A stretch of DNA of 64,000 bases from Pseudozobellia thermophila (GTDB taxonomy: Bacteria; Bacteroidota; Bacteroidia; Flavobacteriales; Flavobacteriaceae), in the NCBI RefSeq assembly GCF_900141855.1, contig NZ_FQYU01000006.1:124001-188000 (forward strand), in the 5' to 3' direction. The notes beneath the pieces are model-generated. The model searched no databases and was not told the origin of the DNA. It worked only from the letters and a program-made list of their open reading frames with translations. The first letter of the stretch is position 1. Each line of letters opens with the position of its first letter. Both the position numbers and the translations under genes were made by a program. Below, one piece after another: positions 26,169 to 35,489 of this stretch.

Positions 26169-29100
26169 ATGAAAATGAAAAAGAAAATACATCGTTTTGC
26201 CAATGACCTGAGAACCATTGGCAAAATATTTTTATGGTCGGTCTTGCTTTGTTTCGGCCCTTCTTTGATGGCCCAGACCATTTCCATTACTTCGTCGGAT
26301 GACCAGGCGGCCGAGACCGACGGGGCTCCCAATGGGGCGAGTTTTACCATCTCAAGAAGCCCTAACCCTTTTGGGGTTGTTAATCAGGTGACTTATAGTG
26401 TAGTAGGTAGTACGGCCACAGCGGGCGACGATTATCAGGTCCTATCGGGAAGTGTAACCTTAAACGCCTTGAACTCCTCGGAAACCGTTGATGTCAATAT
26501 CGCCGACGATGACTTGATCGAGGGCACCGAAACCCTTGTGGTTACCCTTACCAATGGGGGAGGAGGTACCATTGATCCGAACAATAATTCCGTTACCATC
26601 AACATTGCCGATAATGATGATGCGATTTTTACCTTGGAGACCTTGGACGCCAATGCCGCGGAAGTGGAAGCTCCGGCGACGGGCAATCCGGGCCAATATG
26701 TACTTAAGTTAAATTATAACAATGGGACCGGTACGCCCATTACGGTGCCCTATTCCTTTGCTGCGTCCAGTACCGCTACCCGTAATACGGATTACTCGGT
26801 TCGCCCGGTGACGAATCTAACCCAAGGCCAATTTTCGTTTCCCGCTGGGGCAACCCAGGTCAACCTTTTTATCGACGTAATCGACGATACGGAAGCCGAG
26901 GATAACGAAACCGTGATCCTTCAATTGGGTACGCCTATTTTCAATAGAGATGTGTCGTATACAATTAATCAGCCCGATGTCGCGGGGAGAACGGTGACCA
27001 TAGCCGACAATGACTGTAATGCCGGTTCCACGGCTCCCGTGATCAACGGCAATGCTAAAAGCTTTTGTACCGATGACAACCCCTCGGTGGCCCTGAACAC
27101 CTTTGTTAACGGCAACCCTCCGGCAGGGGCGCAATTGAGATGGAGCATCAACGCCAACCCTACGGCCCAAGGCCAGCTGTTGGCCAACAACTATTCGGCA
27201 TCGGCATCGGGTACCTTTTATGCCGTTTATTGGGACAATATCAATAAATGCGCAAGTCCCCCTTCCACCGCCCTGCAAATTACCTTTAACGATGCTCCGA
27301 ATGCGGGTACCGCCCAAAATGCTGCCAGTTGCAACGATTCTTCGGTATCCAGTACGGTAGTCGATTTGGACGATAGGCTGACCGGGGCCGATGCCAACGG
27401 TTCGTGGCAATTGCTTAGCGGGCCTAGTGGTAACGGGATAAACATTCCGGCCAACGGGAGTGTCAATTTTGATGGTGAACCGATAGGCAACTATGTCTTT
27501 CGGTATACGGTAACCGGCAATGGTGCTTGCGATGACGATACGGTCGACGTTACCATTGATGTAAGCACGTGCTGCGATGCCAATGAGGCGCCCGTCTGGG
27601 ATACCAATGTACCCACCATCTTTTGTGATGAGATTACGACCTCGCTGAACGATTATGCCCCGAACGACGACGGCAATGGCCATGAGCTGCGATGGGCAAG
27701 TAGTGCCAGTGACCCCCTTAATACGGAAGTCCCCTCCAATAGGATAGCCAACCCCTTGCCGGGTACGTATTACGGGTATTATTACGATGCCGCCAATGAT
27801 TGTGCAGGGCCGGTAACGCCCTTGACCTTGATATTGCACGAGACTCCTGAAGTCTTAAGTGTAGAAGGGGCCCAACAGTGCGGATCCGGAAAATTGACCT
27901 TGAAGGCCACTGTCACCCAAGATGCCACTGTTAGGTGGTATACCCAGCCTACGGGAGGCAGTTCTGTCGGAACGGGTTCCAGTTATACGACCCCCAGCCT
28001 CAACCAATCCAGGACCTATTATGTAGAGGCGACCTCCAACAATTGTACTTCGGAAAGGGTGGCCGTCGAGGCTATCATCTCAATAGAGCCAACCACCGGG
28101 TCTCCACAAGACGCCTCGTCATGTAACGACTCTCGGTATGGCACGACCTTTCTCGATCTTGACGACCTGTTTACCGCGGCCGCAAGTGAAGGGGTGTGGG
28201 CCTTTGTCGACGGGCCGGCCAATGTCGCACCCAATTCAAGCAATATCATAGATTTTGAGGGACTGCCCGATGGCGATTACCTATTTTCATATACCACCAC
28301 CGGGGCGGAACAACCTTGCGAGAACAGTTCGGATCAAATAACCGTTTCGGTCAGCAGTTGCGATACCGACGACGATGGCGATGGCCTGTTGGGCGGTACC
28401 GAGGCCGCTTTGGGCACCGACCCCGACAACCCCGATAGCGATGGCGACGGTATAAATGATGGGGAAGAAGTGGGGGACGACCCCAATAATCCCATCGATA
28501 CCGATGGCGATGGTATTATTGATGCCCTGGAATCCAATATCGACGATGCGGATAACGACGGTACCGTCGATCAATTGGATCCGGGGAACACCAACCCATG
28601 TGTGCCCGATAATTCCATTGGGCTTTGCGATACCGATGAAGACGGTATTTCCGATGGGGACGAAGAGGTGGCAGGTAGCGACCCCTTCGATGCCTGTGAC
28701 CCCAACATCAACCACGAAAATTGTGATCCGACCCCTATTGACCTAGAGGTGGTCAAAACCCTTGATAAGCCCGATGCCGTTGTGGGCGATGAGGTGGTCT
28801 TTACCGTGGATATAAACAACTTATCGGCCCGAAAGGCCAGGAATATTATCGTGGGCGATTTGCTCGAGGCCGGCTTTGCCTATAAGAGGCATACGACCTC
28901 GCTCGGAACCTATAACCTGGAAGACGGTATGTGGACGATCTTTGAAATTCCCGCCGAAGGTACGGCAACCATGACCATTACCGTCGATGTGCTCGAAGGA
29001 GGGCCTTACACGAACAAGGCCGAACTTTTGCAGTCTTTTCCCAATGACGAGACCCTGGTCAACAATGTTGCGGAAGTGGCCCTAGACGTGGATCTGCCCG

Positions 29101-29861
29101 AAGGGATCGATCTGGAGCTGGAAAAATGGGCCCGGATCGTCGATGCCAACGATACCTTGAATAGTTTGTCGAACAGAAACCTGTCGGAGGTCAACCCCTT
29201 AGTGGGGCAGGAAGTGGTCTTTACCCTAAGGCTTACCAATGCATCGGAACAAGACGCGGTCTCCAACATTCAAGTGTTGGATACCATCCCAGAGGGCTTT
29301 GAATACCTTTCGCATGAGACAATAACGGGCGAGTACAATGTACAGACCGGATTATGGGTGGTTCCCGAACTTCTGCGAAACGAGGTGGCGGAACTGCAAA
29401 TACGGGTTTCCGTTCCCGAGGAGGGCACTTTTGTCAACAGGGCCGAAATTGTACGTTCGTCCCCCTTGGACAGCGAGGGCAAATACGACAACAACTCCGA
29501 CGAGGTAACCGTCAACGTTTCGATGCGTACCCAGGCCGATTTCGGTATTATCTTCAACCAGTTCTCGCCCAATAACGACGGGGTGAACGATTATTTAAAA
29601 ATCAACAGGATCCTGACCGATGAAAATGGGGACGAACGTGAAATAGATATGCTATACGATATAAAGATTTTTAATAGATACGGTAGCTTGGTGTTCGAAG
29701 GAAACGATATGACCGACGAAATTATTTGGGACGGAAGCTGGGAAGGCAAGGATGCACCGGACGGAACCTATTTTTATGTTCTGAACCTTGCCTTGCAGGA
29801 AGAGGTGGATGGAGTTGATACGAACACGACCAAAAAAGGATGGATCCAGCTCATAAGATAA
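26169..29861 (+). CDS. Large surface protein with Calx-beta, TSP3 and DUF11 domains and a T9SS type B C-terminal domain
   Basis: The 1230-residue product has a signal peptide (about 1-36, ending LMAQ), two Calx-beta domains (about 37-141 and 142-278, each ending with an IADND-type strand) and Ig-like, Cys-containing repeats (about 280-735, with SCNDS motifs). TSP type 3-like calcium-binding repeats follow (about 735-855; DTDGDGIIDALE, DSDGDGINDGEE). Then come two DUF11 domains (about 860-975 and 977-1120) and a gliding-motility C-terminal domain (about 1135-1230; FSPNNDGVNDYL, YDIKIFNRYGSLVFEG, DGTYFYVLNL). This ending is the type B sorting signal, so the protein is exported by the type IX system and attached through the PorP/SprF protein encoded next. 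Many Asp-rich loops imply calcium. The stop overlaps the next start (TAATG). Confidence 0.93.
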   Translation: MKMKKKIHRFANDLRTIGKIFLWSVLLCFGPSLMAQTISITSSDDQAAETDGAPNGASFTISRSPNPFGVVNQVTYSVVGSTATAGDDYQVLSGSVTLNALNSSETVDVNIADDDLIEGTETLVVTLTNGGGGTIDPNNNSVTINIADNDDAIFTLETLDANAAEVEAPATGNPGQYVLKLNYNNGTGTPITVPYSFAASSTATRNTDYSVRPVTNLTQGQFSFPAGATQVNLFIDVIDDTEAEDNETVILQLGTPIFNRDVSYTINQPDVAGRTVTIADNDCNAGSTAPVINGNAKSFCTDDNPSVALNTFVNGNPPAGAQLRWSINANPTAQGQLLANNYSASASGTFYAVYWDNINKCASPPSTALQITFNDAPNAGTAQNAASCNDSSVSSTVVDLDDRLTGADANGSWQLLSGPSGNGINIPANGSVNFDGEPIGNYVFRYTVTGNGACDDDTVDVTIDVSTCCDANEAPVWDTNVPTIFCDEITTSLNDYAPNDDGNGHELRWASSASDPLNTEVPSNRIANPLPGTYYGYYYDAANDCAGPVTPLTLILHETPEVLSVEGAQQCGSGKLTLKATVTQDATVRWYTQPTGGSSVGTGSSYTTPSLNQSRTYYVEATSNNCTSERVAVEAIISIEPTTGSPQDASSCNDSRYGTTFLDLDDLFTAAASEGVWAFVDGPANVAPNSSNIIDFEGLPDGDYLFSYTTTGAEQPCENSSDQITVSVSSCDTDDDGDGLLGGTEAALGTDPDNPDSDGDGINDGEEVGDDPNNPIDTDGDGIIDALESNIDDADNDGTVDQLDPGNTNPCVPDNSIGLCDTDEDGISDGDEEVAGSDPFDACDPNINHENCDPTPIDLEVVKTLDKPDAVVGDEVVFTVDINNLSARKARNIIVGDLLEAGFAYKRHTTSLGTYNLEDGMWTIFEIPAEGTATMTITVDVLEGGPYTNKAELLQSFPNDETLVNNVAEVALDVDLPEGIDLELEKWARIVDANDTLNSLSNRNLSEVNPLVGQEVVFTLRLTNASEQDAVSNIQVLDTIPEGFEYLSHETITGEYNVQTGLWVVPELLRNEVAELQIRVSVPEEGTFVNRAEIVRSSPLDSEGKYDNNSDEVTVNVSMRTQADFGIIFNQFSPNNDGVNDYLKINRILTDENGDEREIDMLYDIKIFNRYGSLVFEGNDMTDEIIWDGSWEGKDAPDGTYFYVLNLALQEEVDGVDTNTTKKGWIQLIR

Positions 29862-30853
29862 TGCTCAGAATGAGATACAGAACACTGAAATACACATATA
29901 TCCATTCCATTGTATGGATTGGCTTTTTACTACTGGCCGTGGGGCTGCAGGCACAAAAAGAACCGCATTACACCCAGTACATGTATAATATCGGAAGTTT
30001 TAACCCGGCCTATGTAGGCTCGGTGCAGACTCCCGAAATAGCCGGCTTATATCGGGCCCAGTGGCTGGACGTTACCGGGGCGCCCCGAACGATCCGATTG
30101 GGTACGAACATTCCCTTTGCGAACGAGAAAATGGGTATGGGACTCAATATCATAAACGATGAGATCGGCCCGTCGACCCAAACCTATGTCGAGTTGGCCT
30201 ACTCGTACCAGTTCAACGTGTCGGAAAATGCCAAACTTTCCTTTGGTATGGATCTGGGCGGGTCGTTCTTGAACGTAGATTTTTCGAAGGGTACCTTTGA
30301 AAATCCGGGCGAACCGATCTTGGACAGGGAAACCATCAAAAAATTCTATCCTACCTTGGGGGCCGGACTCTTTTTGTACGAGGATGAGATTTGGTATTTG
30401 GGGGTCTCGATTCCCAATTTTTTGACCGACGGTATCTACAACGACGATGTGGCCACCATTATTGAGGACAAGATGCAGCTTAACTTTATCGGCGGCTACG
30501 TGTTCGACCTTTCGGAAACCCTTAAGTTCAAACCGGCGTTTTTGCTGAATTACATCAATGGGGCACCGATCAGTACCAATCTTTCGACCAATTTTCTGTT
30601 CAATGATCGTTTTACCTTGGGTGCGGGCTACCGTTTCGGTAACTCGTTGAGCGCCTTGGCCGGTTTTCAGATCAGCAGCAGCACCTATATCGGGTATAGC
30701 TATGATTACAACACCCAGCCCTTGGGGGAGTTCAGCAGCGGTTCGCACGAGGTCATACTTAAATTCTACCTGGGCAAGGGAGACGGTTCCAACGGCAATA
30801 ACAAAAACCTAAGAGGAAAACCCAAGCAAATCGACACGCCAAGATTTTTCTAA
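29861..30853 (+). CDS. PorP/SprF family T9SS membrane protein, partner of the upstream surface protein
   Basis: The product is about 330 residues. The start at 29861 overlaps the previous stop; a second ATG at 29870 is also possible. A signal peptide ends near GLQAQKEPHYTQYMYN. QKEPHYTQYMYNIGSFNPAYVGS is the recognisable opening of PorP/SprF proteins (quoted here in overlapping parts: QKEPHYTQYMYN, then FNPAYVGS). The rest alternates as an outer-membrane barrel and ends with a basic tail. In Flavobacterium SprF is needed to localise the SprB adhesin. The order substrate, SprF, OmpA protein is the standard type B cluster. Confidence 0.94.
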   Translation: MLRMRYRTLKYTYIHSIVWIGFLLLAVGLQAQKEPHYTQYMYNIGSFNPAYVGSVQTPEIAGLYRAQWLDVTGAPRTIRLGTNIPFANEKMGMGLNIINDEIGPSTQTYVELAYSYQFNVSENAKLSFGMDLGGSFLNVDFSKGTFENPGEPILDRETIKKFYPTLGAGLFLYEDEIWYLGVSIPNFLTDGIYNDDVATIIEDKMQLNFIGGYVFDLSETLKFKPAFLLNYINGAPISTNLSTNFLFNDRFTLGAGYRFGNSLSALAGFQISSSTYIGYSYDYNTQPLGEFSSGSHEVILKFYLGKGDGSNGNNKNLRGKPKQIDTPRFF

Positions 30854-30863
30854 CAGCTATCGT

Positions 30864-32801
30864 ATGAAACTTAAATTATTCATATCATTTTTCATTTTAA
30901 CGGCTACGGTGTCTCTGGCTCAGGAATTTGCATCCAAAGGCGATCAGTACTTTTATAGCTACGCCTATGAAGATGCCATTAGGGAATATCACAAGCAAAT
31001 GGCCGAGGGCAAGTTGATGAGCAACCACCAGTTGCTCAATTTGGCCGATTCGTATTTTAAGACCCGTCAGTACGACAAGGCCGCCAAGCTTTATGTCGAT
31101 ATTAATAAGAACGACACGATCATGTCGAACCATCGCTTCAACAAGATGTTGCAGAGCTTGGCCAAGACCTCCGAGAAAGAGCGGGTCAAGGCCTTTTTGA
31201 GGTCGAAGGGCGACAAGTTGGCCAATGAACTGATCGAAAACGCGGAATTCAATTACCAATTGTTGGAATCCCCTGCAGAGGCCGCGGCCGGCTTTTTTAT
31301 CTTTACGGTCAATGCGAACAGCGAGCACGCCGATTTTTCACCATCCTTCTATAAGGACAAGGTACTCTTCAGCAGCAGCCGAAAATCGAAGGCAAAGAAG
31401 GTATATGGGCCCTCGGGCGAGTCGTATCTCGACATTTATGTGGCCGACCGTGATAAAAGTGACAACTTGAACAACGTATCCCTTTTCAAGGGCATACCCA
31501 ATTCACCTTTTCACAAATCGACCCCTTATTATGTGGCGAATGCAGGGAGTATCTATTACGTGCTTTCGAATAGCGACGGAAAAAACCTGGTCTTTGACGA
31601 CAAGGGCAAAAATGCCTTGGCCATCGGTATGGCCTACGACAACGGTTATTTCCGATTTTTGCTCAAAGACCTAAGCACCTCGTTTTACTATCCTTTTTAC
31701 GACGAGAAGTCCGAACGCCTATATTTTTCGGCTAATTTTGAGGACAGTTACGGGGGTACCGATATTTACTACGTGGTGACGAATAACGGTCAGGTGATGT
31801 CGCAGCCCATCAACTTGGGACCAAGGATCAATACCCCGGGCAATGAAATAGCCCCATACGTCTACGATAACAGTCTTTACTTTTCTTCCGACGTTTTTTA
31901 TGGCCTGGGGGGTATGGATGTTTATCGCAGCAATATCCTCTCCGACGACACCTTTAGCATTCCCGTTAATCTGGGTGCGGGCATCAATACAAAATACGAC
32001 GAATTCGGTTTTATCATTGAGGAAAGCGAACATGGCGGCCTGGCCGGATATTTTTCATCGAACCGTCCCGGAGGTAAGGGCGGCGATGATATCTATGGAT
32101 TCAAGGTAGGTGAAAAACCGGGTCCCCGTACCTTGGTTTTTAGGGGCAAGGTGGTCAAGCCCCAGTACGATGTGCCCATTGCCGATGTTGATGTAAGTCT
32201 GGTCGATGCCGAGGGCAAGGTGTTGACACAATCGGTTACGGACAAGAATGGCGACTACCATATGGAAATACCCTATACCGATAGGGTAAGCTTGAAAATC
32301 GCGAAGAAGGCCTATGCCTCGTTTGAGGAAACCTATAATCCGAAGAGTTTGGCCGAAATACAAAAGGCCCCGCTACTGGTTAGACTGGAGGCCATAGAGG
32401 ATGTCTTACGGGAACGGGAAGGTAAAACGGTTCTCGATATCAACGATTTCTATTTTGCAAGTGGCAGAAGCGAGATTACGCCCGAAATAGGCCTGGCCTT
32501 GGACGAAGTGGTCAAGATTGTTACCATGTTCCCCGAGATACGCTTGTCCATCGAGACCCATACCGATAGTAGGGGAGGAAGGTATTCGAACAAGAGGATA
32601 TCCGAAAAAAGGTCGGAGGCCATCAAGAAGTACCTGCTCGAACACGGGGTGGCGGATAGCAATATTACAAAGGTAGTGGGCTATGGCGAAGAGAAAATTT
32701 TGAACAACTGTACAGATGGCGTGTATTGCCTTGACTTCCTGCACCGACAGAATTTGCGAACCCTTTTCGTTGTCGAAAACTACGAAGAATTAACTCAATA
32801 A
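30864..32801 (+). CDS. OmpA-family protein with TPR, PD40 and carboxypeptidase-regulatory-like domains
   Basis: The 645-residue product has a signal peptide (about 1-20, ending LAQ), an N-terminal TPR-like part (about 20-130) and PD40/WD40-like beta-propeller repeats (about 150-415, with SSRKSKAKKVYG and FSSNRPGGKGGDDIYGF). Next is a CarboxypepD_reg-like fold (about 420-505, GKVVKPQYDVPIADVDVSL). A C-terminal OmpA peptidoglycan-binding domain (about 520-640) carries THTDSRGG, KRISEKRSEAIKKYLLEHG and KVVGYGEE. It probably links the PorP/SprF complex to peptidoglycan. It starts 10 bases after the PorP/SprF stop and ends the cluster. Confidence 0.94.
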   Translation: MKLKLFISFFILTATVSLAQEFASKGDQYFYSYAYEDAIREYHKQMAEGKLMSNHQLLNLADSYFKTRQYDKAAKLYVDINKNDTIMSNHRFNKMLQSLAKTSEKERVKAFLRSKGDKLANELIENAEFNYQLLESPAEAAAGFFIFTVNANSEHADFSPSFYKDKVLFSSSRKSKAKKVYGPSGESYLDIYVADRDKSDNLNNVSLFKGIPNSPFHKSTPYYVANAGSIYYVLSNSDGKNLVFDDKGKNALAIGMAYDNGYFRFLLKDLSTSFYYPFYDEKSERLYFSANFEDSYGGTDIYYVVTNNGQVMSQPINLGPRINTPGNEIAPYVYDNSLYFSSDVFYGLGGMDVYRSNILSDDTFSIPVNLGAGINTKYDEFGFIIEESEHGGLAGYFSSNRPGGKGGDDIYGFKVGEKPGPRTLVFRGKVVKPQYDVPIADVDVSLVDAEGKVLTQSVTDKNGDYHMEIPYTDRVSLKIAKKAYASFEETYNPKSLAEIQKAPLLVRLEAIEDVLREREGKTVLDINDFYFASGRSEITPEIGLALDEVVKIVTMFPEIRLSIETHTDSRGGRYSNKRISEKRSEAIKKYLLEHGVADSNITKVVGYGEEKILNNCTDGVYCLDFLHRQNLRTLFVVENYEELTQ

Positions 32802-32925
32802 GGGGCCGTTTTAGGTGTGGAAAACTTCTTTTAGGACAAACGGGCTTGGTCTTAAATTCGAAAACACGGTAAGGAGGGTAAGCCCGTAATCGGTGACTGT
32901 GCTCTGCAGTGAGGCGCATGTAGGC

Positions 32926-34179
32926 CTAAAATACCATGATCCAAAAGTAATACAGGGAAAAGCAGGTTAAGAATACGATGCCGGCGTATGTGAGGTATTG
33001 TAACCAAATATGGGGCCGGTGCTGTAATGGGATCTCTTCGCTCATGACGTTTTTGAGGTTCATGTACCCGACTATCGGCGCGACTACAAACGATACAAAG
33101 GTGGCCAAGGCTACGAGCTGGCCCATGTTGGCGCTGAATACCGATACCACGGTGTAGTTGATCAGGGCAAGCAGTACAATGGCCAGGGCAAAATAAGCCT
33201 TGTTTCCGGTGATCCGCACCTTGGGCAACAAGAGGTCGAGGGTATCAAGACTTACCCGGGCCACCGCATCGTGGGCCGTCATACAGGTACTGAACATGGT
33301 GGCGAAAGCCGATACGGCGATGAAGATGTAAGCCCAAGGGCCTATGTGGGTAGTGAACAATTGTACCACTTGATCGGCAAAGGTGACCGCGTTTCCGCTC
33401 AGTTCGGTCTGGGTGCCGTAGAGGGTGGCCCATCCTATCACAAGAAAGAAAACGGCCAAGAGGGCCGTCATGATATAGCCCGTGTTAAATTCCGTAAGGG
33501 ATTCGCGCAAGGAAGGTTTCTGTTTTTCACTTTTCCATTTTTCGATGCTCCACAAACTTACCCAGCTCGAGGCCTCTACCGTGGTCGGCATCCAGCCCAT
33601 AAGACTGATCAAAAAGAGAATCCCGGCATCGTTGAAAACAGAAGGCGGGGTAAAATCCGCTGCCGCTGCGACATTTCCTTTTACAAGCACCATTACCGTT
33701 GTGATTAGCAGTGCCAGAAACAGGATCGAAACCAGGTATTTTAAGGAAACCTCCATGAATTTGTAGCGGCCAATGATCAGTACAAGGCTAATGAATACGA
33801 ACAGACCCAGGGCTACATGGGCAATGGCTATGTCGGTCACCTTAAAAAGGTTGATAAAAAGGCCTGCCGTTACCGTATACAGGGCCGCCAATATGGTAAA
33901 GGTGGAAATTAGGGTGATAAGGGCGTAAAACCACAGGTAGGCCTTACCTCGGTCGAGATAGCCCTCAATCAGCGTTTTTTCGGTGATGTTGGTATAACGC
34001 ACGCCGAACTCGAAAAAGGGATATTTGAACAGGTTGGCCAGTATTATCGGAACGACCATGATCCAACCATACTGGGCACCGGCCTTTGTCGACAGCACCA
34101 GATGCGATGTGCCAATGGCCATACCGGCAAACAACAGGCCCGGGCCCAAGTTTTTTAAAAGCGACTTTAGGGAAGACAT
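32926..34179 (-). CDS. Nramp-like membrane transporter lacking canonical metal ligands
   Basis: This 417-residue protein has about 11 transmembrane helices. The start GPGLLFAGMAIGTSHLVLSTKAGAQYG aligns with Nramp helix 1 (quoted in parts: GPGLLFAGMAIG, TSHLVLSTKAG). Where typical Nramp proteins have DPGN, this has IGTS. The helix 6 MPH-type motif is also replaced, by LMGWMPTTVEASSW. It therefore belongs to an Nramp-like branch whose substrate is not the usual Mn/Fe, or is unknown. It is followed downstream on its strand by a short convergent gap toward the OmpA gene. Family call good, substrate unknown. Confidence 0.87.
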   Translation of the reverse strand: MSSLKSLLKNLGPGLLFAGMAIGTSHLVLSTKAGAQYGWIMVVPIILANLFKYPFFEFGVRYTNITEKTLIEGYLDRGKAYLWFYALITLISTFTILAALYTVTAGLFINLFKVTDIAIAHVALGLFVFISLVLIIGRYKFMEVSLKYLVSILFLALLITTVMVLVKGNVAAAADFTPPSVFNDAGILFLISLMGWMPTTVEASSWVSLWSIEKWKSEKQKPSLRESLTEFNTGYIMTALLAVFFLVIGWATLYGTQTELSGNAVTFADQVVQLFTTHIGPWAYIFIAVSAFATMFSTCMTAHDAVARVSLDTLDLLLPKVRITGNKAYFALAIVLLALINYTVVSVFSANMGQLVALATFVSFVVAPIVGYMNLKNVMSEEIPLQHRPHIWLQYLTYAGIVFLTCFSLYYFWIMVF

Positions 34180-34186
34180 GTCGGTT

Positions 34187-34204
34187 ATTTTAGCCTTCTA
34201 AAAT
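34187..34204 (-). repeat. Short inverted repeat between sanA-like and Nramp-like genes
   Basis: ATTTTAG and CTAAAAT flank a 4-base centre in the upstream region of the Nramp-like gene. A good T-run does not follow, so it may be an operator for the transporter gene or a weak hairpin. Confidence 0.3.
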
Positions 34205-34231
34205 AAGGTATTTTATGGGATGAAGCGGATC

Positions 34232-34867
34232 TTATTTTATTTCGATGCGTTCTCCAAAGAATTTGGGTTGGGTGTTGAACAGTAGGTCTATAAACACCTT
34301 TACCCGTGCCAGATACTCCCGAAATTGTACTTTTAGGCCTTGGTTGCCAGCCACGGTTCGGGCATTGAAACCGATGGCCGAAAGTCCTTTTTTTTCGGCC
34401 AGGTAGATGGCCCGTTGGTTGTGGAATTCCTGTGAAATGACCGTAACACTGTCCAAACCGAAGATTTCCTTGGCCCTGACCATTGAGTCGAGGGTGCGGA
34501 AACCGGCAAAGTCCAAAAAGATCTTTTCCGCGGGAATCCCACCTGCGATCAAATCTTTCTTAATGGTATTGGGTTCGTTATAGTAGCGTGTGCCATTGTC
34601 ACCACTTACGAGGACAAATTCTATTTTTCCGGCCTTGTACAGCTTTATGGTCGCTTCGATGCGATAGGAGTAATAAGGGTTGGGAAGTCCGCCAATCAGT
34701 TTTTTCGATGTACCCAATACCAAGCCTACCCTGTTTTTTTCAATGTCTTGCGGACTGGTAAATGTTTTTCCTTCCGCGGCATTGGTAATGGTCAGATTGC
34801 AGAGAAAGATGACCATAGCCAGCGCAGCGCAAAGCAGTGCGATAATCTTAATACCCTTCATTTTCAT
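34232..34867 (-). CDS. SanA/YdcF/ElyC-family (DUF218) membrane-anchored protein
   Basis: This 211-residue protein has one N-terminal transmembrane helix (about 7-27) and a soluble DUF218 domain in the periplasm. VGLVLGTSKKL, YRIEATIKLYKAGKIEFVLVSGDNG and VISQEFHNQRAIYLAEKKG are characteristic of the SanA subfamily, which is linked to envelope integrity and vancomycin resistance at high temperature in E. coli. The biochemical activity is not known. The upstream Nramp-like gene is on the same strand, 52 bases away. Confidence 0.9.
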   Translation of the reverse strand: MKMKGIKIIALLCAALAMVIFLCNLTITNAAEGKTFTSPQDIEKNRVGLVLGTSKKLIGGLPNPYYSYRIEATIKLYKAGKIEFVLVSGDNGTRYYNEPNTIKKDLIAGGIPAEKIFLDFAGFRTLDSMVRAKEIFGLDSVTVISQEFHNQRAIYLAEKKGLSAIGFNARTVAGNQGLKVQFREYLARVKVFIDLLFNTQPKFFGERIEIK

Positions 34868-34920
34868 TCGGTTCGGTATAGGTAGTGTAAAGATAGATAA
34901 AAGAATATCTTCGTCCCGGT

Positions 34921-35226
34921 CTATGAGATTAAGATGCCCAGTTGTTCTTCAAGTTGGTCGATTTGTTTTTTTATGCGTTCCCGATTGTTGCTAGGTCCTT
35001 GAAAATGGGTCCCTTGTAAATGGCGTAGCCTGTTGACCTCGAACAAGGTGGCGGCCAGGTCGATGTTAAAGCTTCTGGCCATTTCGTATTTGTCATAACC
35101 CGATATGCGGTAGTATTTGTTCTCAAATTTTTCCTTTAGGCGGTACAGTTTGTCCACAAATTTTTTAAGACCGTATTCTTGGGGCGTTTCCATGTTGGTA
35201 GCTTGTTGGGTTTCAGTTGAGTGCAT
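34921..35226 (-). CDS. Small charged protein of unknown function
   Basis: This 101-residue protein is not recognised. It is hydrophilic and mostly helical, with KKFVDKLYRLKEKFENKYY in the middle and a heptad-like C-terminus (RERIKKQIDQLEEQLGILI) that could form a short coiled coil. There is no signal peptide or membrane helix, so it is probably cytoplasmic. An internal ATG at 35193 (METPQEYG) is an alternative start. It lies upstream of the SanA-like gene on the same strand. Confidence 0.6.
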   Translation of the reverse strand: MHSTETQQATNMETPQEYGLKKFVDKLYRLKEKFENKYYRISGYDKYEMARSFNIDLAATLFEVNRLRHLQGTHFQGPSNNRERIKKQIDQLEEQLGILIS

Positions 35227-35489
35227 TTTTCTGCTTTTTATCCCTTAAGTTCGTCATTTGTTGAGAGGGGACGCTTTATTTTCGATAAAGGGTAGAAACA
35301 AATTGCCTAGAGGTAGGGACGCCAATAGGGCGGTGGAAGCGGTGGGTACGACCTTGTGGCCTTTTGGGGAGGATGCCGCACTACATTTTGGATAAACTTC
35401 CTTGGTCTTCAGTTCTTTCTTGGGCCCCTCTTTTAGCCGGCTTGTCCCATTTGCCCTTTAAAGCCACCAATAATGTACCGGTCTTGGGA

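Noticed and set aside
26817-27839. Long minus-strand frame inside the T9SS surface-protein gene
   Set aside because: It is a shadow of the repetitive, high-GC coding sequence on the plus strand; its product is an unnatural Ile/Gly/Val/Arg-rich string without domains.
32802-32925. Terminator between the OmpA and Nramp-like genes
   Set aside because: CGGGCTT and AAGCCCG occur about 40 bases apart, but the loop is too long and no T-run follows.
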